A DNA stretch of 64,000 nt, taken from positions 1-64,000 of the forward strand of contig NZ_JAUKPO010000001.1 in assembly GCF_030503435.1 (NCBI RefSeq). Reading direction: 5' to 3'. A program made the position numbers and the translations under genes. The notes beneath the pieces were generated by a model, which was not told the origin of the DNA, ran no database searches, and saw only the letters and a list, made by a program, of their open reading frames with translations. This DNA comes from Rhodocytophaga aerolata (lineage in GTDB: Bacteria; Bacteroidota; Bacteroidia; Cytophagales; 172606-1). Shown piece after piece: positions 1-8,639 of this stretch (within the stretch, counting starts at the first letter, position 1; each line of letters starts with the position of its first letter).

Positions 1-89
1 AACTTAAAGAACTATTGCCTCCCTATTGGAAAAAAACCGAGGCATCACCTCTGCCGGAAATATAACCTGCTATTTCACCGGACGGATAC
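1..89 (+). mobile_element. Right end of a third IS66 copy (cut by window edge)
   Basis: Positions 3-65 encode the last 20 residues of an IS66 TnpC transposase and a TAA stop. They match the tnpC end at 3074-3136 nearly residue for residue (LKELLPP.WKKT). The outer terminal repeat ends GGACGGATAC at 80-89, as at 3151-3160. The element continues left of the window. Its end directly abuts an IS3 remnant, so this IS66 copy seems to have inserted into an older IS3 transposase gene. Confidence 0.8.
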
Positions 90-91
90 AT

Positions 92-178
92 TATTTCCGC
101 TTTTATAACAGAGAAAGAACCCACCAAAGTCTAAAATATCACACCCCTGAAAAGGTGTACAAAATGTCTATTGGATGA
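92..178 (+). pseudogene. IS3-family transposase (orfB) C-terminal remnant
   Basis: Reading from 92 gives a peptide containing FYNRERTHQSLKYHTPEKVY and a TGA stop at 176-178. This is the classic C-terminal signature of IS3-family DDE transposases (YN..R.HQSL.Y.TP..VY). Only about 28 codons remain; the rest was cut off by the adjacent IS66 end. The sequence differs from the IS3 at 43.5-44.6 kb (RPHQSLGYLTPAQVYF), so it is a separate element. It has no function now. Confidence 0.7.
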
Positions 179-250
179 AATCAATCCAGAGAGAAAACAT
201 TAAAAAACGGATAACTAATAGTTTCGTTTTACCCATTTCCTGTCCTAACG

Positions 251-820
251 ATGGGGTTCACCATACTCAACGACCAACCAGCAGCACATGACCAGTTTTA
301 TTTTTGGGCATATCGGGATATAGATATTGCCGTTCTAACTGATGATGATAGTGGGCAGTATTACGTTTATTCAATTGCTAGAGCAATTGAAATTCTTCGT
401 TGTCGCTATCCCAAAGCGTATCAAAAGTTATTTATGGAAAGTAGAGTTTTTAGTACTCAGGCACCTAAACCTGGTACATTTATCAACCGATATAGTAAAA
501 TACTTATTTCATTTAATAATAACACAAAAGCTTCTATAGCTGAAAGTGGAACTGTACTTGGGACAAATGAAGATCCTAGTGGGGCATTTGGTAAATATTC
601 AAATTTAGCTGTAATATCCTTTCACCAAGCTAACCTTTTAGGTTCAACCAACCAGGGCTCAAAAGTATTGTATGATAAATCCCCAGATGAGAATTATATC
701 CGCTATTTACGTGAAGGCATAGTAGAAACGCTTCTTCATGAAATGCTCCATCGTTATATTGAAACAAGAAGAAACATTGATGAATTGGCTACAACAGTTG
801 TTAGTGCCCGTCCAAATAAA
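251..820 (+). pseudogene. HExxH metalloprotease-like gene, 5' part (split by IS66)
   Basis: This is the first 190 codons of a gene interrupted by IS66 at 821; read into the element, the frame stops at 835. The sequence contains HEMLH at residues 163-167, a zincin-type zinc-binding HExxH motif in a predicted helix (ETLLHEMLHRYIE), so the ancestor was probably a zinc metallopeptidase or zincin-fold toxin-like protein. No signal peptide is visible. The reading frame is open upstream to 215 without another ATG, and the upstream DNA is IS debris, so the true N-terminus may also be lost. Removing IS66 and one copy of the 8-bp duplication joins residue K190 in frame to the segment at 3169-3417, giving about 272 residues. 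The family is not otherwise recognised. Confidence 0.7.
813..820 (+). repeat. IS66 target-site duplication, left copy
   Basis: CAAATAAA immediately precedes the element's left end and is repeated exactly at 3161-3168, after its right end. An 8-bp duplication is the known IS66-family length. The perfect match implies fairly recent insertion and fixes both ends of the element. Confidence 0.93.
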
Positions 821-885
821 GTATCCACCGCCTGAAGTAGCCTTGATTTAGGGTTGTTAGCCCTCCTAACTTAGGAGAAAAAACG

Positions 886-1203
886 ATGACACAAATCAGG
901 ACTGAAAAAGAAATGTTTCCCTTCGTGGAAGAGTGGCTCAAAAGTGGAATCACTCAAAAAGAATTTAGCCAAAAACACGGCCTTGCCTTGCATCTGATGC
1001 CGTATTGGGTGGCCAGATACCGCAAAGCGCATCCCTCAGCAGCACCCACACCAACAGCTAGTAGCGGATTCATTCGGGTATCCGCTCCTCAAACTACTGT
1101 CAGCCCTATGGAAGTGGCTTTACCTTCCGGAGCAGTGATTCGCTTTTCTTCCCTGATTCCGGTAAGCTATCTGCAAGAGGTGTTGTCGGTATGTTCGCGT
1201 TAA
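886..1203 (+). CDS. tnpA: IS66 accessory protein TnpA
   Basis: A 105-residue protein with an N-terminal helix-turn-helix (MFPFVEEWLKSGITQKEFSQ...LMPYWVARYRKA) typical of the IS66 TnpA, a small DNA-binding accessory protein needed for transposition. The C-terminal end (MEVALPSGAVIRFSSLIP) is the usual beta-strand tail. It overlaps tnpB by 13 bp, the translational coupling expected in IS66. A purine-rich stretch (TTAGGAGAAA) about ten bases upstream is a good ribosome binding site. It is 27 residues shorter than the copy at 16685-17083, which has a longer Ala/Lys-rich linker. Confidence 0.85.
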   Translation: MTQIRTEKEMFPFVEEWLKSGITQKEFSQKHGLALHLMPYWVARYRKAHPSAAPTPTASSGFIRVSAPQTTVSPMEVALPSGAVIRFSSLIPVSYLQEVLSVCSR

Positions 1204-1553
1204 CTGCTGCACAGCGTTTTTTCCTCTACTCAGAGCCGGTAGATATGCGAAAATCATTTGATGCCTTGAGTGGGATTGTTACAGGATACATGGGTAAAGA
1301 TGCTTTATCGGGCGATGTGTATATTTTTATAGGCAAGAGTAGAGACAAGATCAAACTTTTAGTGTGGGAAAAAGCAGGCTTTGTGCTCTACTACAAACGG
1401 TTGGAATCGGGTACCTTTCATTTGCCCAAACTGCAGGATGGCAGTTTGTCCTACAGTGAACTGTGTTTGTTGATTGAAGGGGTAGAAGTGGAAGTCACTC
1501 ACCGCCGCAAACGTTATGTGGGGCTGCAAGAAAAAAGCGCCACGCTTGCTTGA
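1191..1553 (+). CDS. tnpB: IS66 ORF2 protein TnpB
   Basis: A 120-residue protein of the IS66 Orf2 (TnpB) family, required for transposition with unclear biochemistry. The family hallmarks are visible: the N-terminal EPVDMRKSFDALSGIV, then GDVYIFIGKSRDKIKLLVWEKAGFVLYYKRLESGTF. It starts inside tnpA. It is almost identical in sequence to the other copy at 17071-17412 but runs a few residues longer at the C-terminus because of a different stop. Confidence 0.88.
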   Translation: MFALTAAQRFFLYSEPVDMRKSFDALSGIVTGYMGKDALSGDVYIFIGKSRDKIKLLVWEKAGFVLYYKRLESGTFHLPKLQDGSLSYSELCLLIEGVEVEVTHRRKRYVGLQEKSATLA

Positions 1554-1601
1554 CAGCTATAGGAGTAAGATATATCTTGCTTTAACTCAAGAAAAGCTTC
1601 T

Positions 1602-3136
1602 ATGTCTGCTGTCGTCCCCCTTTTATCTGCTGCCCAACAAGAAGCCTTATTAGCCGAGAAGCAGCAGTTGCAGGAAGCCAATGAGCAGTTGCGGGAGGAA
1701 GTAAAAGAACTCAGGCGACTACTATTTGGTAGTAAAAGAGAACGTTTTGTACCGGCAACTGATAGTGGACAACTGAGCCTGGAATTAGCTTCCGCAAGTG
1801 GGGAGTCGGCCATAGTTGTCAAGCAGACGGTCAGCTATGAGCGGGCAGTCAAACACATAGCCAAAAAAGCCATTCGGGGAGGCTTTCCTGCGCATCTGCC
1901 TCGAGTAGATGTCATCTTGGAGCCAGGGGAAGATGTCTCAGGTATGCGCAAGATCGGGGAAGAGATCACCGAAGAATTGGATTTAAAACCTGCTTCTCTG
2001 TTTGTTCGCAGGTACATTCGTCCACGTTATGTGAGTAAAGAGGAGACTTTTCATATCGCTACACTACCCACACGTCCTATAGAAAAAGGCATGCCTGGTG
2101 CAGGTTTGCTCTCCCAAATCATCTGCGATAAATTTGTTTACCATCTGCCTTTCTACCGGCAGGCACAGCGTTATGAGCAGTTAGGCATGAAGATTCCTGC
2201 CTCTACCTTAGACGGCTGGTTTGAAGGGGCTTGCTCATTATTGGAACCACTTTATCAAACATTACGCTTATATATCCTTGCATCTACCTACCTGCAAGGA
2301 GATGAGACACCTATTGCCGTATTAGACAAGCAAAAAAAAGGAGATACACATCAAGGTTATCATTGGGTGTACTTCTCACCCGAACAAAGACTCGTCTTGT
2401 TTGATTACCAACCCGGCAGAGGCGGAGCAGCAGTAGGTAAACTATTGAAAGATTACAAAGGCTATCTGCAGACCGATGGCTACGCAGCCTATGAGCAATT
2501 TGAGGCAAGAGAAGATATTGTGTTAGTGGGCTGTATGGCTCATGCCCGCCGGTATTTTGAACATGCCAATCGCTGACGTGAAGCGCAGCTTCCGGCACGA
2601 TAGATAATGACAAGGCAAGAGCAGAAAAAGTATTGCTCTGGATGCAAGCCTTATATGCGGTAGAGCGTGAGGCCCGGGAGAAGAAGCTCTCTGCTGAAGA
2701 CCGCTATCTGCTGCGCCAACAAAAAGCCCGTCCGATTATGGATCTGCTTGGAGAATGGCTTGTCGAAGAACATAGTAAAGTACTTCCCAAAAGTGCCATA
2801 GGGAAAGCCGTTAATTATTTAGTAGCCCGCTACAATAAAATCTATCTGTATCTGGAAGATGGCAGATTAGAAATAGACAACAATCCGGTGGAGAACGCTA
2901 TCCGGCCGGTGGCTTTAGGCCGCAAAAACTATTTGTTTGCCGGATCTCATGCCGGGGCACAAAGGGCGGCTATGGTTTACAGTCTGCTTGGCAGTTGTAA
3001 ACTGCAAGGCATCAATGCCAATGAATATCTACAAGATGTGTTACAGAGATTGCCCGACCAGCCCATCAATCAACTCAAAGAACTACTTCCTCCCTTTTGG
3101 AAAAAAACCGATGCATCGGCTCTACCGGAAATGTAA
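1602..3136 (+). pseudogene. tnpC: IS66 transposase TnpC, interrupted
   Basis: The IS66 DDE transposase. Segment 1602-2576 carries the N-terminal leucine-rich coiled coil (EALLAEKQQLQEANEQLREE), the zinc-finger-like region and the first catalytic part (YLQGDETPIAVLD, then LQTDGYAAYEQF and GCMAHARRYFEHA). Translation stops at 2574-2576. The remainder (NDKARAEKVLLWMQ...), including the late acidic motif EIDNNPVENAIRPVALGRKN, resumes in another frame from about 2603 and ends at 3136. The break is about 29 extra bases (2574-2602) that hold a bulged hairpin and leave the frame shifted. Full length would be about 500 residues, normal for the family. As written it is inactive unless the two parts act as a split protein. 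Confidence 0.85.
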
Positions 3137-3160
3137 CCTGCTACTTTACCGGACGGATAC

Positions 3161-3168
3161 CAAATAAA
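3161..3168 (+). repeat. IS66 target-site duplication, right copy
   Basis: CAAATAAA, identical to 813-820, directly follows the element's right terminal repeat. Confidence 0.93.
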
Positions 3169-3417
3169 GGGGGAACAGCAATGCCCTTAAATATTTTATG
3201 GGAAGAGGTATTTATTAACAACACTTCTCTTTCATTTTTTAATAAAGAAGGTGGATTACAGAGTCCAATTCTATACTACTATCGTGGAGTAATAGAAGGT
3301 AATATTGCTGCATTGCATGGACTACGTTTGGCAAGAGTTTCTGATGATATGTCACGTCTTAAAGGATTTAATGGGAATAATTACCTAGAAATTATGAAAT
3401 TCAACTACCTTGATTAG
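3169..3417 (+). pseudogene. HExxH metalloprotease-like gene, 3' part
   Basis: This is the 82-codon continuation of the gene cut at 820. The codon phase is restored exactly when IS66 plus one 8-bp duplication is removed. It encodes GGTAMPLNILWEEVFINN and a Leu/Tyr-rich tail ending KFNYLD before TAG. It has no start signal of its own other than the ATG at 3181, so expression is doubtful. A strong hairpin terminator follows 17 bases after the stop, consistent with this being the true 3' end of the ancestral gene. Confidence 0.7.
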
Positions 3418-3434
3418 GTTACCAAGCAGCACCG

Positions 3435-3468
3435 TATGAAAAGCAGGACCTAGACCCTGCTTTTCATA
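3435..3468. terminator. Bidirectional terminator hairpin
   Basis: A perfect 13-bp inverted repeat (TATGAAAAGCAGG and its complement) around an 8-base loop, lying between the plus-strand gene ending at 3417 and the minus-strand gene ending at 3536. The A-run in the left arm and T-run in the right arm let it work on either strand. Confidence 0.75.
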
Positions 3469-3535
3469 GTAAAACAAATCAAATTCTGGCTACTCCACTT
3501 TAGTCAGCCTTAGTTATGATATACACTTCTCCAGT

Positions 3536-4270
3536 TTATGGTTTATATTTCATACAGGCTTCATAACATCTAGTACCCGTTAAACCAGCTTTTAATCCAG
3601 TAAAGTTTGCACCAAAATCACGAGCAGAATCCTTTATACTTTCTATTACACCTAATCTAGGAGAATACTGAGGTATGTCTTTCACTTCTTTAAGTATGTC
3701 GATCCTTAAAGCTGCTCCGGCTCCACCTAAACCGTATTCTGCGGCTTCACAATTGCCAAAGCAATGGTAATAACGGTCAATACCATTGGTATTAGCTAAC
3801 TTCATCTCCACAAAATTCTCAACCATTTTACAGCCTCCATTTAGTGAATCTTTCATATTACTATCAGGAAGTAAGCTTTGCATCTTCTCAATTTGCTCGC
3901 AAGACCAAATCATTGCTTTATCAAAAACGCCTATTTTTGCTGAATAATTTTCATGAGTTTTATCTACTTCGAAATCTAGGGTTTTCCCACTACTAATTGA
4001 AAATTTAGAAGTCAGCGAAGTTCTTTCTGAAAAAAGGTCCATACCTGAATCCTTATTATTAGCTCTTTCGCTTAATACAGATTCTCTAAAATCTCCTGTT
4101 GCCCTTAAATGACAAGCGTTTTCTTTGAAAGAATCTCTAGTTTCTCGCTCACTATGATGTATCTCTCTATTAAATCTGTCAGTTGAGCTACTATTCCTAT
4201 TAGGGTGTGATGATTCTTTTTCAGAATTATGATTCTTATCTGGTTCGTTATTTAAGTCTTCAGTTAGCAT
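3536..4270 (-). CDS. Hypothetical protein with HC-x3-C / C-x3-C toxin-like C-terminus
   Basis: A 244-residue protein. Residues 1-75 are highly polar and probably disordered (runs of N, S, E, R). The C-terminal half has a compact domain with HC at 169-170, C174 and C235/C239 in the pattern YHCFGNCEAAEYGLGG...ARDFGAN...TRCYEACMKY. This pattern of a His-Cys box followed by a late CxxxC pair resembles C-terminal domains at the ends of Rhs/polymorphic-toxin proteins, but I cannot name the family. No signal peptide or membrane segment is visible. The gene sits 19 bp downstream of the TcA-like gene on the same strand and is probably cotranscribed with it. A toxin or effector role is inference only. 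Confidence 0.6.
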   Translation of the reverse strand: MLTEDLNNEPDKNHNSEKESSHPNRNSSSTDRFNREIHHSERETRDSFKENACHLRATGDFRESVLSERANNKDSGMDLFSERTSLTSKFSISSGKTLDFEVDKTHENYSAKIGVFDKAMIWSCEQIEKMQSLLPDSNMKDSLNGGCKMVENFVEMKLANTNGIDRYYHCFGNCEAAEYGLGGAGAALRIDILKEVKDIPQYSPRLGVIESIKDSARDFGANFTGLKAGLTGTRCYEACMKYKP

Positions 4271-4289
4271 AATATTGATTTCAGTTAAA

Positions 4290-6140
4290 TTATAATTTAG
4301 AAGTCAATTCTTTTTTAACACCCCACCTAAACGCTAAATGAAGATCAACCTGGATGTCATCAATCTTTTCATATGATTTATTGGGCATTGACCCTAAAGC
4401 TTTTATTTCCCATTTACCTAAAGGACTAGCGTTATATAGGGAAGTTAAACCAACAACATCTGGAATCTTAAATGATTCTCTTTCTACAACTCTACCAATA
4501 ATACAAGGATCTAAATGGCTTTGATCTAAAGTAGTCGTTTGACCAGTTAAGAAATGTCGAATATCTACTGCCTTATCCTTCGGAGCTTGTATTTGAAACT
4601 GCCAAATTCTATCCTTATGTGTGTAATTGTCTACGATGCTTAGGCTTATTCCTCTTAATCTAATATTAGTCATTTCGTTAAACAAAGATTCCTTTATTTG
4701 GAAACTCCAAGTACCGCTTTTCCTTTGACTTTTAAAATTTGATTCTCCCAATAAGCTTCTTAAGGAAACAGGGTAAATAGCATTCAATTCTCTTCTTGAG
4801 AACTTTATAATAAATTGAACAACGCTCCTTGTCCAACCTAAGCAGTTATCAAAATAATCAATACTACTCTCATCAGATGGCAACGGTAAATTGTAACCAT
4901 AGATTAATTTAAGTCCCTTTTCAATAGCTTTCATTCTAGCAAGTGCATCACGAAAATCTTGATGAAACCTTTCTTTTAATGGGACTAACCTCTTAGCATA
5001 ATTCAATGCACCATCATCCTGTGTCGCTGTCTTAGTCTTTATATCTTGATATTTTCTTGCGACAAGTGTTCTACGTCTAAGAAAATCAGCATTTAACTTA
5101 TCCCACTTTGCTTTTTCTATAAGCCCCTTCATTTTGGCTCTAGATATATCTTTTTGATTTTGTGCAAAATATTGTTGAGCTATAAAACTGTACCTTTGTG
5201 CATACAAACCATGTGTACCCATAGCCACTGCTGCGTCCTTATAATGCTGAGCTGATGTTTTTGCAACTCCATTCCAGGTATGAGTTCCATAGCCGGCAAA
5301 ATTTTGTCCTTGATAGCTATAAGGAACAAGTCCTTGCAGCCAAGCAGAGAGTTGAATAGCTCCATATACTTTAGTTATTTCATCAAATGAATAATGATTG
5401 TCAGAAACTGAGCTTATATAACTTTCATTATACTCACTGTTTATTGCATTTAGTCTTTCAGCATTATAATCAGCTATACTAGTATGCCAGTTTACATCAT
5501 AAACGCCTGCAGCTTCTTCTTCTTCATGTATTTTATCTAATTCTTTATATTCATTTAACTCTAATGCAAGATCTACCATCTTAACATTTAATTCATCCCA
5601 TGTTGCTCTATCTCTTAAGCATCTATCTAATAAGTCTGCAGCTTGATCGATTAAAGGTTCTATGTGAGCAGGAATGAATTCGTCATCTAAATATTCAGGC
5701 TTAAACTTAAAGTTCGACTCAACCCTTAAGAAATTTTCTCTTAATTGTCCTGTACTTAGATTGTTGGCAGTGGGACCTAGTAAGAACTCAATTTGCTTAC
5801 GTAGTTCCTGCCAAGTATTGGCTTCTTCTTGTGTTCTAGAAAAACTCACTTTATCTATCTTTTCTGAAACAATTTCTAAACTATTATTTTTTGACAGACC
5901 AAACTGTTTTTCTATTGTACCTGCTTGCTGAGTTTTAGCTGTTTGCTGCAGTGATTCTTGGCTTGATATTGTCGATGCATGACTGGATTGCTGACCACCT
6001 GTTTGACTTGACGCTTTATTGGAAAGTAGTAATCCAGCCATTCCAGTAACAGCCATTCCTATTATTTGACGCCTATTTGTTTCTTTACCTGATTTAATCC
6101 TTTCATCTGAAGGATTTGAAAATTCCTGCATATTTTCCAT
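4290..6140 (-). CDS. Exported protein with TcA-like C-terminal domain
   Basis: A 616-residue protein. The N-terminus has a twin-arginine-like leader: paired Arg at residues 23-24, then the hydrophobic stretch IIGMAVTGMAGLLLS and a Gln/Ser-rich linker. Residues 70-400 are mostly helical. The C-terminal 150 residues (FQIKESLFN...IRLRGISLSI...WQFQIQAP...NASPLGKWEIKALG...IDDIQVDLHLAFRW) recall the TcB-binding/C-terminal part of insecticidal Tc toxin A subunits, in particular the final I.DV.LHLRF pattern. The protein is far too short to be a full TcA (over 2000 residues). It probably forms an operon with the toxin-like gene downstream. Two palindromic operator-like sites lie 270-450 bp upstream. 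The Tc relationship is a recollection of pattern, not a search result. Confidence 0.5.
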   Translation of the reverse strand: MENMQEFSNPSDERIKSGKETNRRQIIGMAVTGMAGLLLSNKASSQTGGQQSSHASTISSQESLQQTAKTQQAGTIEKQFGLSKNNSLEIVSEKIDKVSFSRTQEEANTWQELRKQIEFLLGPTANNLSTGQLRENFLRVESNFKFKPEYLDDEFIPAHIEPLIDQAADLLDRCLRDRATWDELNVKMVDLALELNEYKELDKIHEEEEAAGVYDVNWHTSIADYNAERLNAINSEYNESYISSVSDNHYSFDEITKVYGAIQLSAWLQGLVPYSYQGQNFAGYGTHTWNGVAKTSAQHYKDAAVAMGTHGLYAQRYSFIAQQYFAQNQKDISRAKMKGLIEKAKWDKLNADFLRRRTLVARKYQDIKTKTATQDDGALNYAKRLVPLKERFHQDFRDALARMKAIEKGLKLIYGYNLPLPSDESSIDYFDNCLGWTRSVVQFIIKFSRRELNAIYPVSLRSLLGESNFKSQRKSGTWSFQIKESLFNEMTNIRLRGISLSIVDNYTHKDRIWQFQIQAPKDKAVDIRHFLTGQTTTLDQSHLDPCIIGRVVERESFKIPDVVGLTSLYNASPLGKWEIKALGSMPNKSYEKIDDIQVDLHLAFRWGVKKELTSKL

Positions 6141-6412
6141 AAGTAATTTGAGTTTAAGTTATTAAATAGATAGTATGACTTTACCTTCTCTAGATGAAAG
6201 GAGGTTTATAAGCTAGCCGTAATACTTTAATTTTAGTCTGTATGGATAAAGGATATTTATTAACTTGATGGCATGAAGCCACTCAGAAGACTTTCTTAGA
6301 AAAAACTTATTAAAATTATTAGTTTAAAAGATTTTCTTGAATGTATATAATAGTTGATTAAGTATATCTTAGAATTGTAAGAGGAAAGATAGTTACTAAA
6401 CTTGAGCAGTAC

Positions 6413-6432
6413 AATACTTACTTTTAGGTATT
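6413..6432. promoter_or_regulatory. 20-bp palindromic operator-like site, copy 1
   Basis: AATACTTA, four bases, TAGGTATT: one mismatch to the perfect consensus AATACCTA-N4-TAGGTATT seen five more times. It lies in the divergent intergenic region between genes starting at 6140 (minus) and 6634/6816 (plus). Confidence 0.55.
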
Positions 6433-6568
6433 TTTATCATTTATATTGATAAAAGTAACATTATTAGCTCACTATTTTGATAATTTATAAGAATATAAAA
6501 ATAAACACAACTCTAGATTGATATGACGAGGATTAGATTCAAATCTATTGAATGAGAAAGTGAATAAA

Positions 6569-6588
6569 AATACCTAGAATTAGGTATT
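6569..6588. promoter_or_regulatory. 20-bp palindromic operator-like site, copy 2
   Basis: A perfect AATACCTA-GAAT-TAGGTATT palindrome, 156 bp from copy 1 in the same intergenic region. The flanking bases (AAA before, GATT after) match the copy at 46606, suggesting a conserved larger element. Confidence 0.6.
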
Positions 6589-6633
6589 GATTCTTAAATA
6601 TTTTCGTTAAATATTTACTATTTCTATACCGTT

Positions 6634-6771
6634 ATGGGCATTGTGAATATATGCTTATCACAGGCTGATTACTCTAAAGCGATATTTATTTTTTCAGCAG
6701 GTTTGCTTATTATTCTGGGAGTTTTACTCTACATCTTATCTAACCGTTTACTTCCAGCCTTAATTCTATAA
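6634..6771 (+). CDS. Small single-pass membrane protein (hypothetical)
   Basis: A 45-codon frame from ATG to TAA encoding a short N-terminus, one strong hydrophobic helix (AIFIFSAGLLIILGVLLYIL) and a short basic-to-hydrophobic tail. No clear Shine-Dalgarno is seen, which is normal in Bacteroidota. It lies 44 bp before the start at 6816 in the same direction and could be its upstream partner. Support is only the open frame and the well-formed membrane segment, so it may be spurious. Confidence 0.3.
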   Translation: MGIVNICLSQADYSKAIFIFSAGLLIILGVLLYILSNRLLPALIL

Positions 6772-6815
6772 GATTCAACATGGCATTCTTTCTTTAACTT
6801 GAAAAAATTATAAAT

Positions 6816-8006
6816 ATGGAACGTTTTCCTTATATGTTATTAAGGTTGAGCATAAAATATTATCTTCAAAAGATAATATCTAGAGAACTTTTCCTTGGTA
6901 AAAAAGCCATCATTCTCTCCTTTCCTCTATTCCTGTATAATTCCTTGTTTTTTTCACTTTATGCGCAGGAATTACACTTAACTACTCCCTTATCCTCACA
7001 ATTTGAATGTAATTCTTCTTCAATAACCAATTGGGATACCATAACTAACTATTATTATGGAGTGGCTAGCACTGGTTTTATCGGTTTAGATGAAAAAATT
7101 GGTCTATGTCAAGCAAAAGCAGATGAGGGTGGACCTTGGACTCCTGTGGATGGATATAAAAGAACTTTATGTGGCTATTTATCTATTAAAAGTAGACCCA
7201 TAAGGGTAAATACTGATGGTGATATAGATCTGTATGTAATACCTGATCCCCCTTTTAGATGGCTACAATTTAATTCTCGTCGGCCCCGAGGTCATGTTTA
7301 TGATGCCTATTCTTTATGCTGCGAAGTGGCATTAAATGAACCAGGTGGGGATAAAAGTAATAATGGAGTTGCTTTCCTTAAAACTATTCCTAGACATATA
7401 TTACAATTTAATAATGTAGGCGTGTATGGACCATGGGTAAGCGATAATGGTCATGAAAATAGTCCTGAAATACATCCGATTCAACAAATGTGGCGGACAA
7501 CCAAAAACCCAAATGGAGATATAGACTACTTTTTGTATTGTTTTTTGGACAATAGTGGAAGATATAACCAAATAAGTGACTTTAGCCCTCAAAATTGCAT
7601 TCCCACTCCTTGGGTAACCATTCCTTTGGTTAATGTATTTTATATCCCTTTTGAAATAAAACTCAATGAAGCCAATTCCTATAATTATGTGCTTGAATTC
7701 CAATCAGGCAGAAATATAAATTACCAACCTCCTTTAGCAGATCAGTTACGTTTGATTGTCAATAATACCGTCCGGATAACTGCCAATAAAACAACATCAA
7801 ATTTGCCAGATAACCCTACTAATCAGCAATTTCCGATAATAACCTTTTATGACATTTGCCAAGTAGACAACAATACTATACGGGGATATTTAGCAGTGGA
7901 AGTATCAATCGGAAAACAAACATCAAATACAGGTGCTCATGCATTTTTTAAAATTACAAAGATGAAGATTAATGGACCGAGAGTAGAAGGGACAACCACA
8001 AAATAA
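6816..8006 (+). CDS. Secreted protein of a GxWV..EIH family
   Basis: A 396-residue protein. Basic residues precede a hydrophobic stretch (AIILSFPLFLYNSLFFSLYAQ) ending in an AQ/E signal-peptidase-like site near residue 50. The ATG at 6816 therefore gives an unusually long leader, and a later start is possible. The mature part shares a pattern with the lipoprotein at 9153-11474: a PW.PV.GYK-like segment, a D.DLYVIP segment, then GPWVSDNGHENSPEIHP and a short-spaced DNSGRY. Conserved Asp, His, Glu and His in that motif could bind metal, but no catalytic role is established. Cysteines are frequent, fitting an exported protein. The function is not known to me. Confidence 0.6.
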   Translation: MERFPYMLLRLSIKYYLQKIISRELFLGKKAIILSFPLFLYNSLFFSLYAQELHLTTPLSSQFECNSSSITNWDTITNYYYGVASTGFIGLDEKIGLCQAKADEGGPWTPVDGYKRTLCGYLSIKSRPIRVNTDGDIDLYVIPDPPFRWLQFNSRRPRGHVYDAYSLCCEVALNEPGGDKSNNGVAFLKTIPRHILQFNNVGVYGPWVSDNGHENSPEIHPIQQMWRTTKNPNGDIDYFLYCFLDNSGRYNQISDFSPQNCIPTPWVTIPLVNVFYIPFEIKLNEANSYNYVLEFQSGRNINYQPPLADQLRLIVNNTVRITANKTTSNLPDNPTNQQFPIITFYDICQVDNNTIRGYLAVEVSIGKQTSNTGAHAFFKITKMKINGPRVEGTTTK

Positions 8007-8168
8007 GTACCTTTCCTAAGCTGGACTTTAGCATTAAACAGCCCAAGCTAAAGCGTGCTGAGAAAGTAGCAGTTGCTCTATTTACTATTTCAGTAATAGT
8101 CCCAATAAATTATTGTGTGATAAGACGCAGACCAGCCAGGGGGAAATGATTACTTGATAGTAAAGGTA

Positions 8169-8639
8169 AGCAGCGCGGGCAGCAAACAGTGGGATAAACG
8201 TTTTGGGGCTCTGCTAATGAAGAATTGAGAACAGCACTACAGACTACTGATGGAGGCTATCTGCTTGGGTGACGTTCTGCTTCCGGCATCAGTGGTGATA
8301 GAACCTAGGCAAGTCAAGGTTTGATTGATTACTGGATTGTCAAGGTATTAAGTACCAGTACTGCAGGTCTTATTGCTGCTATAAGTGAGGCTAGAATAAG
8401 TATAGAGGCTGAATCTTCAGAAAATGATGAAATAATTCTAAGTGCCAGTCCTAATCCGTTTATTGAGGTAGTAAAGCTGCAATTCACACTCACTAAGCAT
8501 GAGTCTGTTATTTTGAAAGCGTATAATGATTAAGGCTCTGGCACATGAACTAGCCGGCAATCCTAATCAGCCACTAGAGGTAATCAAAAATGATTTCAGT
8601 GAATACATTGAAATGTACATCAGAAACCAAGACGAATGA
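8169..8639 (+). pseudogene. Decayed T9SS-sorted protein, C-terminal part
   Basis: Across shifting frames the DNA reads SSAGSKQWDKRFG, then NEELRTALQTTDGGYLLG, RSASGISGDRT and ASQGLIDYWIVKVLS. This is the repeat style of large Bacteroidota surface proteins. It is followed by a recognisable type A T9SS sorting domain (SASPNPFIEVVKLQFTL...ESVILKAYN). There are frameshifts near 8207 and 8530, a TGA after YLLG, and a TAG after DRT. The longest surviving frame is 70 codons (8321-8533). A T9SS C-terminal domain would normally direct a protein through the outer membrane. Here it shows that the host lineage has or had T9SS. Confidence 0.65.

Larger units (their letters stand above)
821..3160 (+). mobile_element. 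Complete-length IS66-family element
   Basis: A 2340-bp element bounded by imperfect 21-bp inverted repeats (821-841 and 3140-3160, 15 of 21 positions complementary, outer ends GTATCC/GGATAC) and flanked by a perfect 8-bp duplication. It carries the three IS66 genes tnpA, tnpB and tnpC in the usual order on the plus strand. tnpC is broken by a small palindrome-bearing insertion near 2574-2602, so this copy is probably not autonomous, although its ends are intact and could be mobilised in trans. It interrupts the HExxH protein gene. Confidence 0.92.
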
